A DNA stretch of 64,000 nucleotides from Sclerotinia nivalis (lineage: Eukaryota; Ascomycota; Leotiomycetes; Helotiales; Sclerotiniaceae). The position numbers and the translations under genes are program-made. Of this stretch, positions 11,138 through 25,031 are shown one piece after another. The DNA lies in NCBI GenBank assembly GCA_029531795.1, contig JAPEIS010000009.1:992001-1056000 (forward strand). Reading direction: 5' to 3'. Under the pieces are notes generated by a model. That model saw only the letters and a program-made list of their open reading frames with translations. It made no database searches and was not told the origin of the DNA. The first letter of the stretch is position 1. Each line of letters starts with the position of its first letter.

Positions 11138-14100
11138 AGTTTGTGTATCAAACACGGGCATTATTTCCTATCTGACTCCGCTCACCACACGCCCCTTTAC
11201 AATTCTTAACCAAAAAACACTCTTGATTTGCTTCAGGCATATCCTCGTTTTCATGTTCCATATACCGGAGTTCTCGGGGGTTCTATTGGCATCTCTTAAC
11301 TTTTCCATACTCATCTCCTTGTCTATCTGTTATGCTAGCGAATCGATTTTTATTTCATTACTTTACCTTCCTTCATTTCTCATATCTTTCTTGATTTGGG
11401 AAGTACATGGTTGTGGATAGAGCATGGGCTCGGGCTTTAGGATGCGGATGAGGAATTTGTGAAATGAAGAGTACAGCGGAAGATATTCCTTGATACATAG
11501 TGATCAAGTGGTTATGGATGGAAATTTGAACGTGAATATAGGAATAAAGAGAATATGGGTTGGCGAAGGGTTTTCTTTTTGAACGGCTTGGATTGGTGTA
11601 AGCGAATGATGAATGAATCAAAGTGGAACTATACTGTCTAGTATGAGTTCTTGATTTTTTGAAGTGTGAAAGTGTAATATGTGACTGTCATATTCAAATA
11701 AAATTCATCATGGGAATCAAGCAGATCTTTCACCAATTTCAAACATTGACTCTCGAGAGAATCTGGAATACACGATTCGCAAAGTTGAAATTGATTTCAC
11801 TTGATATTCCCCTGTTTCCGTGAACCAATTAAGCGAGTCTCCCATAAACACACCATTCTCCTTTTTCTCTTGCTTATTCATTCTACTATTACATAAGTCT
11901 TCACCTTGCGCTGTTTGTATCAAGCGATATGTGCTAAATACTTTTTGCTTGACTACAAGGCCCGGGTGGGGTAATAAATGATGCGTTGAGCGTTGAGCGT
12001 AGAGGGAGTGGATGGAGGGTTTGTTGTTGCGAGATATGGGTGATGTTTGGTTGGGTGAGAAGAAGTTGCGAGTAAGGAGTTGAGTGTGTTTCGTCTAATG
12101 GTTTTGGGATGCGAGATTGGGGACAATGATTATAATGTATAGAAATGTGACAGTGGCGCTGATTAGAATCGTGACAATAGTAGTTATAGTGGCATCTTTG
12201 AAAGATGCTTTTGCCTCCATCTTCGAATTCTCCATCAGGTATTTTATTTTGATATTTGGAAGTTTGATCTCTTCAGAACTCGAGAGGCATAGAAGAGTGT
12301 TGGCTTTTTCTCTCAAACATATACATGCTCTTTCAATGAGACTGACACGATGGGAAACTTTATACTGGGAGTTTAGAAATTATATGTGGGGAACAGGGGA
12401 GTATATTCTTTGTGCGGGTGAATTTCTGTGTTGTTGGAAGGGAGCTGAGGGGGATGAGATTTTGTTGGGGATGTTCTTCAGATGTTTATTCACTGCGTGT
12501 TTGGATATCAATCTCCTATGTCAAAGATTTTAATTACTTCTTTCCTCTTTCTTCTATTTTTCGTGGTTTTCTTGATTTATAAGTTTTTATTCCCCTGGAG
12601 CCAGGGGTGTTATACCTCCGGAGAGCCTCATCAACAATGCCGGAACAATGGGCATTGGTGGGTAGAAGTGGGTGAGTTGCATTACTGTTATGTAACTCTC
12701 TGCTTAAGTAGATGGGAGTATATATGCATTTTAACATTTCTAATTCTCATCTAGTGATATGTGAAGAGGTTGGTAGATGACAGTGGTAAAAAAAAAAACT
12801 GATAATAAAGAAGCAGGAACATCATTTATGGAAAAACGAAGATACCATACATATAAAAGATAAGATAGAGAGATGCACGAGAGAAATATTCATCTTTCAT
12901 TCTTTTAGATTTTGCTTGCTTTGCTTGACTTGGTTCTTCTACTACGGTATTCTCAATATCGGCTCTCAACATTAGCGGATTTGTTGTGTTATTTTTTACT
13001 TCTTTTGTTATTTATATTTTTCTCGTGTCTTGAGGATTGGTTTGGAGCGCAGGGTCAAGAGCATCTCAGTTATCTGCAGTGGATGGCTTGAGAAGGTGGA
13101 TAATGCGGGGAAGTGGATATGATGTTTCTTGAAAGTGTTTGTGTGGGCAATTTGAGGTATTTTGGTGGGGGATTTTGGAACTTCTGGGTGGTCGGATGAT
13201 CGCTTAGGTGGTGATAACAACATGTTTGACTAGAATGACAGTAAAAGGGGACGGAAATGGAATGATAAAGTGGGATGATATTATGGATAGGACTCAGTAC
13301 CTAAATACCAATGTCCTTGTCTAGTTAATGCATCCAACCAACCTTCAATGTCTAGGAACACAAGAAAATGCCTCCTTGGTGACTACCTCGCTCATAGTTC
13401 GATGATACAGTTTATTCAACCTTTGCTCCTCCCGCCCGATATCTGCGATCTACTTATGCTCGCATCTCACCAAAGTCAAACGTTGAAGTTGGGGTAATTC
13501 ACTAATACGCTCTTCTGCTATTTTTCATTGCTTTGGGGTTTGGTTTCGTGTGGTATATGGCGTCATTTTTGGATCTTAACTTTAGTATTCACCTCTCCGA
13601 GTCTAAAATATATGCGTCTACCCCTCATTAAAAGGGGCGCCAAGAAGCAGAAGATGCGGAACTACTGGATCAGGTGGACCCTGTAAGCGAGTGAGCTTTC
13701 TATCTCAAACAGCTATTTATATAAACATGATCTCGGAGTAAGTTAAAGACCAGTACTAGGAATTTCGCGCGTGAAACGCACACTCACATGGGCGGCGGGG
13801 ATCTGGCCGGTGGGCAGCTGGTATGGATGGAATGATTTTGTGGTGCTTTTTGATTGGTAAATCTGTGTGGGTTCCTTTGGCTAATGTAGATCCGAATGGG
13901 AATCATACACCGCGAAATTAACAGCAGGTTGAGATAATGATAGTGTAGAGATTTAATTTTGACAGAAGTGAATTAGATAAGACGAGATGCAGGAGGGGGA
14001 GACACGGGACTGTAAGTAAGTATTGCGATTTCGATTTTGAATAGTTTGTTTTGGGCTTTTGGGGATATCTCTGAGGATTTGCATAGACAAGCCTTCTGCA

Positions 14101-17100
14101 GGTTCTCTCTTTTGTGTGACTTAGGGACATCAGAAATTTGCCTGTTATTTATAGTAGTTCAGTTCTCTCCTATGCCAATATATTAAAGATAGGCCATCAG
14201 TCACCGCATTGAATTTCTGGCAGTCAGCAAAACTTACTGATTACTTTACGTGAATATTATCCAAGTCCATACAGAAGCTATCTACAGATGACAACAGACT
14301 AAGAAGCAAGATCTCTTCTCCCTTATTCAGCCACTTATAAATTAGCCTATTTGTCCAGGGACCGTACAAATCGAAATCCACTATAACCAGCTTTTCGTCG
14401 ATGAAATGATCATGACAAACCACGGCACCATCAGACTCGTTACTCTAATACGAAGAGGTTTTTCGAGAGCTTGAGAGCTTTCGCCGCCAGGGAATGAGTA
14501 GGTCACAGAAAGTGGATAGATGACAACGATCTGGCTATTGGTGATAAAAGTAGTAAATACTCTGCTTAATGGGACGGAGAAGATATGTCTCTCTCGTATT
14601 ATGTTAAAATAGTGGTACGTATATATACCTAAATGTTTCTAAGCAGTATTCCAGTCATCACGTAATTCGCTCAGGACTTATGGCATACTGCTATGGGCGA
14701 TCTGGAGAGTACGAGGATATCGTGAGTGAGAAATTTCAAGACGATTTAGCTTGCCTTTGCAAAGATCCTCAAAATAGTCTGCGGCAGGCTTTACCCCGTA
14801 TGATGAAGGAAAGGCTGTGTTGGTCGGCGATAGAGATATGTCAATCAAACTGCTCAATGTCACTGATCTTGATGTTGTATGCTCGACAGGATCAGCTGTA
14901 TATATCATGTGAGCCAAATAGCTGTCCTTTACGCCCTATAAATGATGAAGTAAATTGAAGAATGACAATTATAGCGACTAGAATAACAGAAGGACCATTA
15001 GTAATAATACAAAACTAAAACATCGCCTCCAATTTTTCAGTACCCTCATAGCATGTCAAGATCTCTTCTCCCTATCCAAAATCACAAATTTGACTTTCCC
15101 AAAGACTTTCTGAGCTTATTTTTCCTTTCTTGATAATCCTTCCATCTACATTAATATTCACGCCCGCCCATTATAAAAGTGCTTTTGAATATCGGGAAAT
15201 TCAGTTACCGAGATCGATCATTATTCTTCCATACTTTATAAGGAATCATTTAATCATTATGTGTCCCCCTTTCCTTCTGACTCATGCCTATACAAGTTTT
15301 GCTTCTAGCAAATGATATTGGCGCAAGTGTTTTGTGGTGTTAGTGGAGGTGCGGGTGGTCGTGGTAGTACTTGATCGAGAAAATAAGATTACCTTGGCAA
15401 ACAATCATGCAGATTTTGTGATTTCTCTTCATGCTTTGCGCCCATGAGTATCGTCTAATAAATTACCAGAAGGATTTTGAATAGATTACAGTAGGTTTAA
15501 AACAAGCGACAGCATGAAGAAATAGGAAGGAGTTAGACGAGACCACAGAAGAAAACTAGTTGGGCCTCCAAACTTTCAAAAAGTATCTCTAATTAAAATC
15601 TAACTCAATACGTAGGAATAACATACTGCTACCTCGTTCATATTGCATGTTTGAACACCATTCCCTGTCAATGATAATTGTGTATGTGAAGCAGGAATTA
15701 TATATCAGGTTCCTGAGTATGAGTATGAGGGTGGAGCCATTCACTACCGTTTCACAAAACCTCTTCACATGCTTTTTAATACTGCTCTTCAAAATTCTAC
15801 GGTCCTATTATACTTTCCGCTTTTCACCTTTCTCCTCCCCTACCTCTCCTATATCGGCGATTTAGCCTTGCTCCAACTAACTCACCATACCCCCATCTCC
15901 ACTTGTATTTCGCCTTTATTTCCATTCTCCTGATTATTCATGGTTCCATTCCAATGAGAAATATAGATCTCAAACGATTCTCTACCAGGCTGAACAAGAC
16001 TAGGTGTGCGGGGGACCCGTCATTTCCCCCAATTGCGACATGTGTGAGAAAATATATATAAGTAACATTAACTTTCTAGCCGAGCCTGCACTATATTCGA
16101 AACCTTTAGATATCGGTCGGGTTTCTGTCCGTCTGATAAACTCTTGCGCTATATATTTAAATAAATGACAGTAATTGAAAGAAAAGCAACAGTAATTCGA
16201 TGGAAAATAAGAACTACAAGAAACCAAGTTAACACAAGCTTCCTGGAAATCTCACTGGATTATCAAAAATATTCATCGGCTGTTCCGCATTGCTATTAGC
16301 CGCATTAAGGACGTAACCCTGCTTGATAACACTTGCTATTGTAGATTCGGATATCCATGGAATGGCAGATTATATATGCAATGCTCTCATATTCGAGCGG
16401 CTATTATTCACCAGCCCATAACCGTCTGCTATCTCGATTCCAGCATTGCGCCGCGAATGACGCATTCTTCACTTTCGTCCACTATAAGCCCCTCCTAATT
16501 AATCTATCCCATCACTCTCGACCAATTCACCTCATCTGGATACTCATCTTCAACGAAGGTCGCTAACATCATCCCTACCAGAACCGCAATTTTATACCCC
16601 ATCGTATAAATAAACTGAGCACAAAAAAGCGAAAGACTTCCAATTAAAAGCTCGAATGAAAACACCACAAGTTTGAGGAACACCTTGGCGGACACCGTTC
16701 TCCGTCAAGCAGCCAGGCCTAGTTTGTAATAGTTGAGGAGGGGAGATGAGGAATCGAGATAAATGCCATAGAAACGATGGAAATGTGGGACATTTAAAAA
16801 TTGGCAACGAAAGATTGAATTGAGCTGGTATTCCATGGAGGCGTATTGATATTATGGGTGTTGAGGGATTAATTGGTAGCACCAGGTCATATTTAGTATC
16901 AACCAGGATAACGAAGTGATTCAAAGCATTATTGCAAATTTTCTCAGCTTTTCTTCTCTGTTGCGTCTTCGAGGTATATTTATTCTAATATCCTGCTGGA
17001 ATATCTCTTTCTAAAGTTATCAAGCCACATTGTATTTCAGTATGCTTGCTCAACGGGGTTGAGGCCCCATAAAATCCAAAGGATGTCCTTCAAATTTTGA

Positions 17101-20100
17101 CATGAATGACAGTAATTGAGGTACTGACAGTGATGATGATCACGAAAAACAGCTTCATCTGGCAGTCATAATCATGCATGATATTAGCTGTAAGAAATTA
17201 TATAGCTTTTCCTCCAAAAACGGGTGTTTAACTCCGCGACTGGTGGATTAGTTGTTATCAACAGTAGACCTTCATACCAGTTTTTTCCATAGTGCTAGTG
17301 GTACCTCGTAGTTATCTTGTTACTATACCTTACGAAACTTTCACCAATTCTTGATTTATATATCCAACAAGCGAATATTTCGCTTGAATCTCGATCTCAA
17401 GCATCGTGTTCATTATTCACTTGACAGGTCGCTTTGTTAGATGTTCAATTCATGAATGTATCGCAAAATTCAAGAGTTTTTCCAAGATAATGATGCGATG
17501 TTTATATTGGAATTAGATATTTGAGGGTATATATAAATAAGTATTTATAGAAGTAACAATATTCCTTATTTCGATTATTTCAAGCGCAAAGTAACTTTTA
17601 TATAAATCCATAGAAGCAGGAACATACAAAGAAAATGAAACCATCGCTTGCAAAAAGTCCAGGAAACAAACAGACTCATCCTTTCATAACAACTTCCAAC
17701 TATACCAATATGTTAACACATCATGAATCCCATCCATCCAAAAAAAAAAATTCCCATCTCAAAGACTTTCAGAAAACACGAAGCATCTACTAAAATATTC
17801 GTCCAGTTCACATCACACATCAAGTTCCTTTTTGAAACTCAACATAAGCTGTCCCTATCTGGATATTCATCATATAAGTCTTTGAGATGGAATCCCTTTA
17901 TCTATTCATCCTCCTCTCTTCTCTCCACCCTCCCCCACAAAGAAAATTTTGCATTAGGTGAGATTCACTAATGTTCTAAATGAGGAAATCAGGTCCCTTG
18001 CCCCTCACCCCTCATCATTACCTGCTAAAAATAGAACAACGAGGAAATAAATGACGCTGCAAAAGAAATAGAAAAATAGGAAGGTGGGGGTATGAACCCC
18101 TCCCAACAAATACCTCTCTGTTATCAAAATCAAATTTACAAAGCCCAATAAGCTGAAAATTTCGATGTGCGTGTTCTTGGTGAATGCAGCAGCCTCCTCT
18201 CTGAATCATGAGAAACAGGTTCCGTGGTTATGCATCAAACCTTGATTTGTGATCCACCATCAGATGAATATGAGCCCAATTGTAGAAAACATGAAAATAA
18301 TTTCTTTGCTGATAAATCTTTGGGCTGCGATGATGAGTGAAAATTCCAATTCGTAATTTGACGAATTATCAACACGCCATCTTGACAGGAAAATTGAAAA
18401 GAATTTTTTTTCCAATGTAAGATGATGCGGGAGCTCCTAATCCGCTGTTTGTACGTGCTTATGAAGCTTATGAATGAGATTTTCGGAGCATTCTGGCCGG
18501 TCCAGTCGAAATGAGAAGTTTGGTTTGTTGGGAAGTCGATGTTTAAAGCTAGCTATCTGGTATACGTACCAAGGTTCGTTCGTTTATGATCGTAGATAGA
18601 TAGAAGTTATACGATGGATAACCATTATTGAGATAAAATCAATGATTGAAACCTCCAGCTAATCCTTTCCTTTCCTCAATGTTTATTTTGTGATTCGTGA
18701 TTCGGGTAGCAGTACATACAGTAGGGTGAGTGATTCGTTGCATGCATTGGTACCCTTTTCGATACATCCATTGACATGGGAATTTGGAATTGGTGGCTGT
18801 CTGCTTTTCGAGATGTTGAAATTGCCTTGTAGAATGAATGATATAAATGATTGTTGATGTATGTATGATGTAAAGAATGGAAGAAAGGAAGGAAGGAAGA
18901 AAGAATGAGAAAACAAGAAAGAGGAAGAAGAGAGGCCAAAAAGAAAAGAAAAATATAGATTGAAGAAAATTTTCCATTTTCACGTCTCCACAAAAGAAGA
19001 GAAAAGAAAAGATTTTTTTTAAGCTCCGCTCAGTTGTTCTATTGCCACCGATGATGCGAGTCATTTAGGTAGGGACTTTTTCTTTTTTTCTTTTTTTCTT
19101 TTTTCTTTTTTTCTTTATTCTTTGTTCTTTGTTCTTTGTTCTTTATTCTTTTCCAGGGTTCTCTAGAAATGTGGTAAGGGCTCCATAAAATAATAAAAAC
19201 CCCCAAAAATTGATCCATAAAAACGTTCCATAGTGACTAAAAGTTCGTGAAGACCCTGATCCACGGGCGGTAAAGCTAGGAATTGGCTTAATAGGGAAGT
19301 GTGCTTCTAATTAAGTTCTGGAAAGAATTATTTATTGATAATATTTGATGGGGATTTGGGAGGGAATACTACCTAGTACTACCTAGGCACTTCAGATTAT
19401 CCATCGTCTGAAGAAATTAAAAACACCACCGATGCTGAGTGCCGTATTCCCCTGCATTATCCAACGAGAATGAACAGCAAGAAATGACGGAAAATACAGA
19501 TATAGCTGCCAGCGATATGCAAGCATTATCAAAACATCAAAACACCATTAAGAAATCGCATTGCCTGCATGTGCTGCTATACAGACCTCCCCATTCCAAC
19601 AGCTCGTAAAAATAAACCTTTCAAGACCTGTCTACTACTTGTTGATTCCATCAGATGACTTTTCCTCAGATTTTAGACCAAGATACCCCGTACTTGGGCA
19701 CTGAACTAAAGTTTTCCTTTACTTTGCTTGCTCGATACGATTAATGAGTCTATTGCAGGGTTCCATTTACATAAACCCAATCTTTCCTTCGTACCAAGCT
19801 TCTGCTATTAATTCTATCTAAGCTTCCACGGATATTGTCCACGGAGTAGAAATCCGAATTGACGTCGTCCCAATATTCCAACTCACACCGCTACCTACCT
19901 AGACCCAAGTACCAATACTACGAGATGGTCTACTCCGTATGGCCTCTTGCTCCGCAAACAACCATTATTTGTTAATGGAGAAAGAAAAAAAAGGGTGTGC
20001 GATAAACATATAAGTATTTGTGTGGAAAATGTGGGTAAATAATCAAAAAGGGATTGAGATTAACGTTGAATAATGAAGATCCCTAGGTTTGGGGGATTGA

Positions 20101-22169
20101 TCTTCGAGGTGTTGATGAGAATGTGAGATTGAATGACATTTTTTGTGGATTGTTTTGTTTGGAAGATAAATTATCAATGGCATCACTGCCTTCAATCGAG
20201 TCCACATTCCAATCAATGTAACCTTACCCTCTTCTTATGATGGATCCTAAAGGCTAGGTAGTATCAATTGCTGTTTGGGTGAACTTTGTATGAATCGTAT
20301 GAGATTGTTCAACCACTTTCCACATATTTTTCTTGTCAGTGGCTTTTCAAATGATTTCCATTCTGAATTGTGGCTTCTAGAAACATTTATGCTTTTTCGA
20401 ACTTTCTAATGATCCACAAATAAAATGTCTCAAAGAAATCCTCGGTAGGCACTCCGTCCCACCAGGGTTTTGATATCTAGATGAGGGACCTTTTCCAATA
20501 GCCAAGTCTGATCTCCTCATTCAAATTTTTATTCTTATTGAAATACCACCAAGAGAAGAGAGAAGCAAATATTCCATCGACAAGCTTTTTAATTTTCCCA
20601 AACTGATACTATGAAAGTATGATTTGAGATGCATAGAAACTTTCCCCAAATGTCAAAGTTCTCGCCACATTTGATCCATCTTCCTGCATACAGTTTGCAG
20701 CGATGGGCAATCATGTACCTTGTAGTAACCTATGTGTAGGGCACACCGCCTCAAATAACCTTCACGGTTGGTATGATTCTGGAAGTATCGGAAACAAAGT
20801 ATCCTTTGAAACTTGTCAATCATGCCCCACGACTTCCATGTACGCCATGTCAACCTTCTCCTGCATAACCTAGTCATCATCCGTGACACGCCAATCTGAT
20901 GGTCACCCAATTGCCCCCACTACCATGGAAGGATCCTCTCTGCATTGATGTTCTATCAAATACCCCGGTATCACAATCCTGGTTTCGGGAACTTCCAATA
21001 GCGTTTTAGGTGGGACAAACCATGCAAATCAGCACGGCTTTGATGGGAAGCTACCCTGTTTAACCCTGATCAACTAGCTTGGGAGAAAGAAAGCTTCGGG
21101 GCGGCTCCGATGGAAGTTGAGTGAAGGAGAAAAGTGTTTTGCTTTAAAGGGTCTCTGACTCTTCCAAACTTTCATCTTTTCTCCCTTTCATATCCCCTTT
21201 TATTCCATTAAGAAGAAACAGACTCTCGAATTATCTTTGCACTGCTTGTTTTCTACCAAAATTCTGCTCAGTATAGTTCTTCACATACGTCAACTTTCCG
21301 CAAATTATAGACCACTTGTTTTTTTGGTTCAACTCAATACCATTTAGACATTTCTTCTCATCGTAGATTTGTTCCGCATATATATCGATAAAAATTTGAA
21401 AGGAAAACCAAGAGCTGGATTCCTACATACACAGTCAGCATTATTTTCTTTCAGCATTTTCTTTCCTCCTGAAATCTCTTCTAGTCACAAGAAGAAGAGA
21501 TTCATCTCCGATCCGAGTTTCTTACATCATAATCAACTTCTGGTAACTTTCATGAACTCCGAGTTCTATTTTGAGGCTCCGATTCTCAATCATATTTGAC
21601 ATCCCCTGTGGAAATGATATGAATCAGCCAGTTGTTGCAGATTTGAATATCAAGAGCATCATCCTTTGGAGTACCTTTTTTCCTGACGAGTTAGCAGAAT
21701 TAGAAGCTTCAGAATATACAGTTCATCTTTTTATAACTTGTCAAATATTTCAAAGGTTAGTTAGATTCCCATCTGATGATTTTCCCTCTCTACCTATACC
21801 CAACACTCGGACCAAGTGAGAAAACAAAAGGGTGAATAATATTGGAACCTGGCCAGCTGGTTTTCTTCCTTTCCCAGTTGTTATTATCTCTATCCCATCA
21901 TCATTGAGAAATAAATCTGGGTCTCGGTCCTTCGGCTTTACTAGTTCTGAAGAATTACGCTAATATTTCCTACTTCCCACAGGTTTCTTTCTGGAAACAA
22001 CTTTCAAAAACTACATACATACTTCCTTCCTTCCTTCTACATATAATAACCCCAACAAACTTCCTCTTAAAAGAGACAATTGCTTTTTCATCCTTTCAAT
22101 CGTCTTAAATCAAAAGCAAACAACATTCTAGATTTCATTCACAAAGCACTTTAATAATCTACAAAAAAT
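11138..22169. other. 11-kb gene-poor interval
   Basis: No gene is supported over about 11 kb. Every open frame is short and AT-biased. The longest (about 12117-12533, +, hydrophobic; 18639-19064, minus, over a polypurine tract) show no domain and start without a good context. The right-hand kilobase must contain the promoter and leader of the short-chain dehydrogenase. Contents I can point to: a T/C tract at 19077-19150 and scattered homopolymers. Long non-coding transcripts or decayed elements are possible but not demonstrable from sequence alone. Confidence 0.55.
19077..19150. repeat. T/C simple repeat (CTTTTTT then GTTCTTT units)
   Basis: A 74-bp polypyrimidine tract made of imperfect CTTTTTTT units followed by three TTTGTTC units. 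It lies in the gene-poor interval just after an A/G-rich stretch (18890-19020). Confidence 0.85.
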
Positions 22170-23646
22170 ATGTCTGCTATCCGATCTTCCTTTATTCGAG
22201 CTGCCACCAAGGCTGGCCGAAGAACCACCCCTTCCATCATCAGCAGACAAGCACTTCGTGCCTTTACCACCACCCCTCAAGCCAATGATTATGAGGCTAT
22301 CCATGAGAAGGAAATTCCTGCAACAAAGTTCCAACCTGGTAAGCTTAATTGCCACTCCAATGCCCAAATCTATGTTGAGGTTTCAATGCCTCATATAACT
22401 TTAGCTCCCATTGTCTTCAATCTCTTTTCAATTTGAGAATATTTCTCTGGTGGTCAGTCAAATACTGACTCCAAGATGTTTTAGGTTCTGGACCAGAAAG
22501 AGTAACAATTCCAGTTGAAGAAGCTTCAGCAGTAGCAAAGGAGGTCGTTGATGTTGTCACACCTCTCACACAAAGTGCATACAAAGGAATGACTCCAACG
22601 ATGCAAAAGATGAGTCTGATGGGCAAGGTTGTTGTTGTCACCGGGTATGTTTACATATTCTTTCTTATTTCCCAATGCATAATTACTATCTGAACTATTT
22701 TCTCACAAACTCGAATTTCGAGAATGAGTTTGAAATTTTATTCTTATCGGATCTTATCGTTGGATCTTGCCATCCCAACTAGTTGTTTAGGGTTCATTTA
22801 GTTCAGACACCATTATGTTTCAAAGGTGAATATCATAGGCTAACAAAGTTATAGTGGAGCCAGAGGTCTTGGAAACCACATGGCACGTGCCTGTGTTGAG
22901 GCTGGAGCTAAGGCTCTTGTTATTTTTGATGCAAACCAAGAATTGGGAGATTCATCAGCTGCTGAGTTATATGAACTCACTGGAAACAAGATTCCAATCT
23001 CTTTCTTCAAGGTTGATGTTCGTGATGCCGATGCTATCGAGTCCGCTGTCAACAGTGTTGTTGCAGAGCATGGCGCTCCTGATGTTCTCATCAACTCCGC
23101 CGGTATTGCCGAGTAAGTACATTCGATCTCTGATCTGCTAAAAGCCTTATGCTAACAATGACCTCTAGCTCTAACATCCCTGCCGAAACCTATGACCATA
23201 ACATGTTCCGCCGATTGATTGATATCAACCTTACTGGATCCTTCCTCATGTCCCAAGCCGTTGGAAAGGCTATGATGGCCGCTGGCAAGCCTGGTTCAAT
23301 CGTTCTCGTTGCCTCCATGTCTGGCTCTATTGTCAACTACCCACAAGAGCAGTCATGTTACAACGCCTCCAAGGCCGGTGTTATTCAACTCGGAAAGTCC
23401 CTCGGTGCTGAATGGGCTAAATACAATGTTCGTGTTAACATGATCTCTCCTGGATACATGGACACTGCCCTTAACAACGTTCCTGCCCTTGATGCTCAAA
23501 AGGTCATCTGGAAATCTCTCACCCCACAAAACCGCCTTGGTGCTGTTGATGACCTCAATGGTCTCGCTGTATTCCTTGCTTCCGATGCATCGGCCTTCAT
23601 GACCGGATCAAATGTCATCATCGATGGTGGCTACACTTTGTATTAA
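22170..23646 (+). CDS. Short-chain dehydrogenase/reductase, D-arabinitol dehydrogenase-like
   Basis: NAD(P)-dependent polyol/sugar oxidoreductase of the classical SDR family. Four exons: 22170..22338, 22485..22644, 22855..23112, 23169..23646; introns 146, 210 and 56 nt. Product 354 aa. The first ~40 residues (MSAIRSSFIRAATKAGRRTT onward, to FTTTPQAN) look like a mitochondrial presequence. A ~65-residue linker precedes the Rossmann motif TGGARGLG (~109-116), then DVRDADAIESAV, NSAGIAD, the Ser of VASMSGSIVN, and catalytic Y260/K264 in YNASK; it ends VIIDGGYTLY. Resemblance to fungal D-arabinitol 2-dehydrogenase (ribulose-forming) or sorbose/mannitol-type SDRs is from memory, and the substrate is uncertain. 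The N-terminal extension makes it about 90 residues longer than a plain SDR. Confidence 0.9.
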
Positions 23647-25031
23647 ATCGATAATGAGGAGCTCAATTTTCTGAGAGTCCATCGACGTCTGGATATTTAT
23701 TCTTTTGGGTACACCCCAAAAGTTCAGCTTGCCGTTTGATAGTATCTCGGGAAAGGGCTTAATGATTTCTGATACCCTTTGCATAAAGAATTCATTTTCA
23801 AATCGATATGATGTTTCTTTGATGCACGGAATGGAAAAGGATAGCGAACTTCTCTGTAATTACTTTTTCAAAATGGACGACAGAGGGTCTAAAGATTTGT
23901 ACTTTGGTGGCACACTGGTACTTAAATTTGGGCCTGGGCGGTCCTTGTTATTTTGGGCGTTAAACTATAGAGGTTGCATGGAAAATGATCTATGTGGTCA
24001 TGAATTTGAGCGAATGGGTTCGGTCTGTTTAGAAGAGAGATAAGTCAAACTTTTAGAAGATAACTGAGACGGCTGGCTATGTGTAATGACAATAGCATAG
24101 CATAGCATAGCATTAGCAATAATGCGAACAGAAAATGCACATGATTTTCTTTAGATTTATATGTGATTATCTTTTGGTGATAAATAAACGGTGATGTATT
24201 TCACATTGCTCTCTTTCCATCATATCTTTTCGACACATTATCAAAAGATCAACGAGTGCGAGGCGAGATGAGATGATACAAGTGCAGATTATCATATTAA
24301 TCCTCATACTCTACAATCCATACTCTTACAATCAAAAGACAAAAATATATCATTGTAGTATCTTAAAATTCTTCCTTCTTCCTTCTTCCTCTTCCTCCTT
24401 CCCATTTCCCATTCCCCATTTCCTTCATTACTTCCTCACTCCCCTCCTCTTCCATCCACATTTCCAATTCAAAGTCCCTTGAAAATCTATCTATCTATAA
24501 AGAACAATTCAATTCAACTCAAGTCGAAATCAATTTGAATTGATTGATCTCATCAATAGACGGCGGGGGGGTTTATTCTGATAGATTAGGTATATGGGCA
24601 GTAGTATGCGGGGTCTATTTATTATTAACTAGTTCTAAAAGGTAAGGTGCTATTGGATTATACAAGTGAGACACCTCATTTTTCTTCTCACATTATACAC
24701 ACGCATACACATACAGTCAAAATGAACTTTCAATACTTTGCAATCAAATGCATTCAAGTAAACACTAACTCCCATAATTTTCCCGCCAATATCTTTTTAC
24801 GATACGAAATCTATGTGTCAACCTAGCTGTTCCCACCACATCCCCACCACCGCCCAATGTACAACCCAAGAAAGAAAGCTAAGCTCTGCATGCAATATGA
24901 TAAAATGTCTTTCGCTCATGAATCCTCTATAATGAAACGTATCAGCTATATCCATTTCCCATAAATCTTCACCATCAATAACCACATCGAGGTCCCAACA
25001 TCATACCATCTATCTTTCGCTCAATATGCAA
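23647..25031. other. Convergent 3' flank SDR / Scp160
   Basis: 1.4 kb tail-to-tail spacer. The only distinct element is four tandem AGCAT units at 24093-24112. An open + frame at 23705-24043 starts just after the SDR stop and has no recognisable domain; I treat it as 3' UTR. Confidence 0.55.
24093..24112. repeat. AGCAT pentanucleotide tandem repeat
   Basis: Four tandem copies of AGCAT, about 450 bp downstream of the SDR stop codon. Confidence 0.8.

Noticed and set aside
12117..12533. 138-codon hydrophobic + frame in the gene-poor interval
   Set aside because: It begins without a good ATG context, has no recognisable domain, and an overlapping antisense frame is also open.
14241..14540. Two neighbouring minus-strand frames that read like protein (for example LVIVDFDLYGPWTNRLIYKW)
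   Set aside because: Short, no homolog recalled, no splice signals; a frameshifted relic is possible but cannot be supported.
18639..19064. 141-codon minus-strand open frame
   Set aside because: The hydrophobic translation (Phe/Leu/Ser runs) comes from A/G-rich simple sequence; several overlapping frames are equally open.
20100..21080. Apparent minus-strand relic with many in-frame stops, including the 85-codon frame at 20653-20910
   Set aside because: About one stop per 22 codons is close to the random expectation at this base composition, and no family is recognised.
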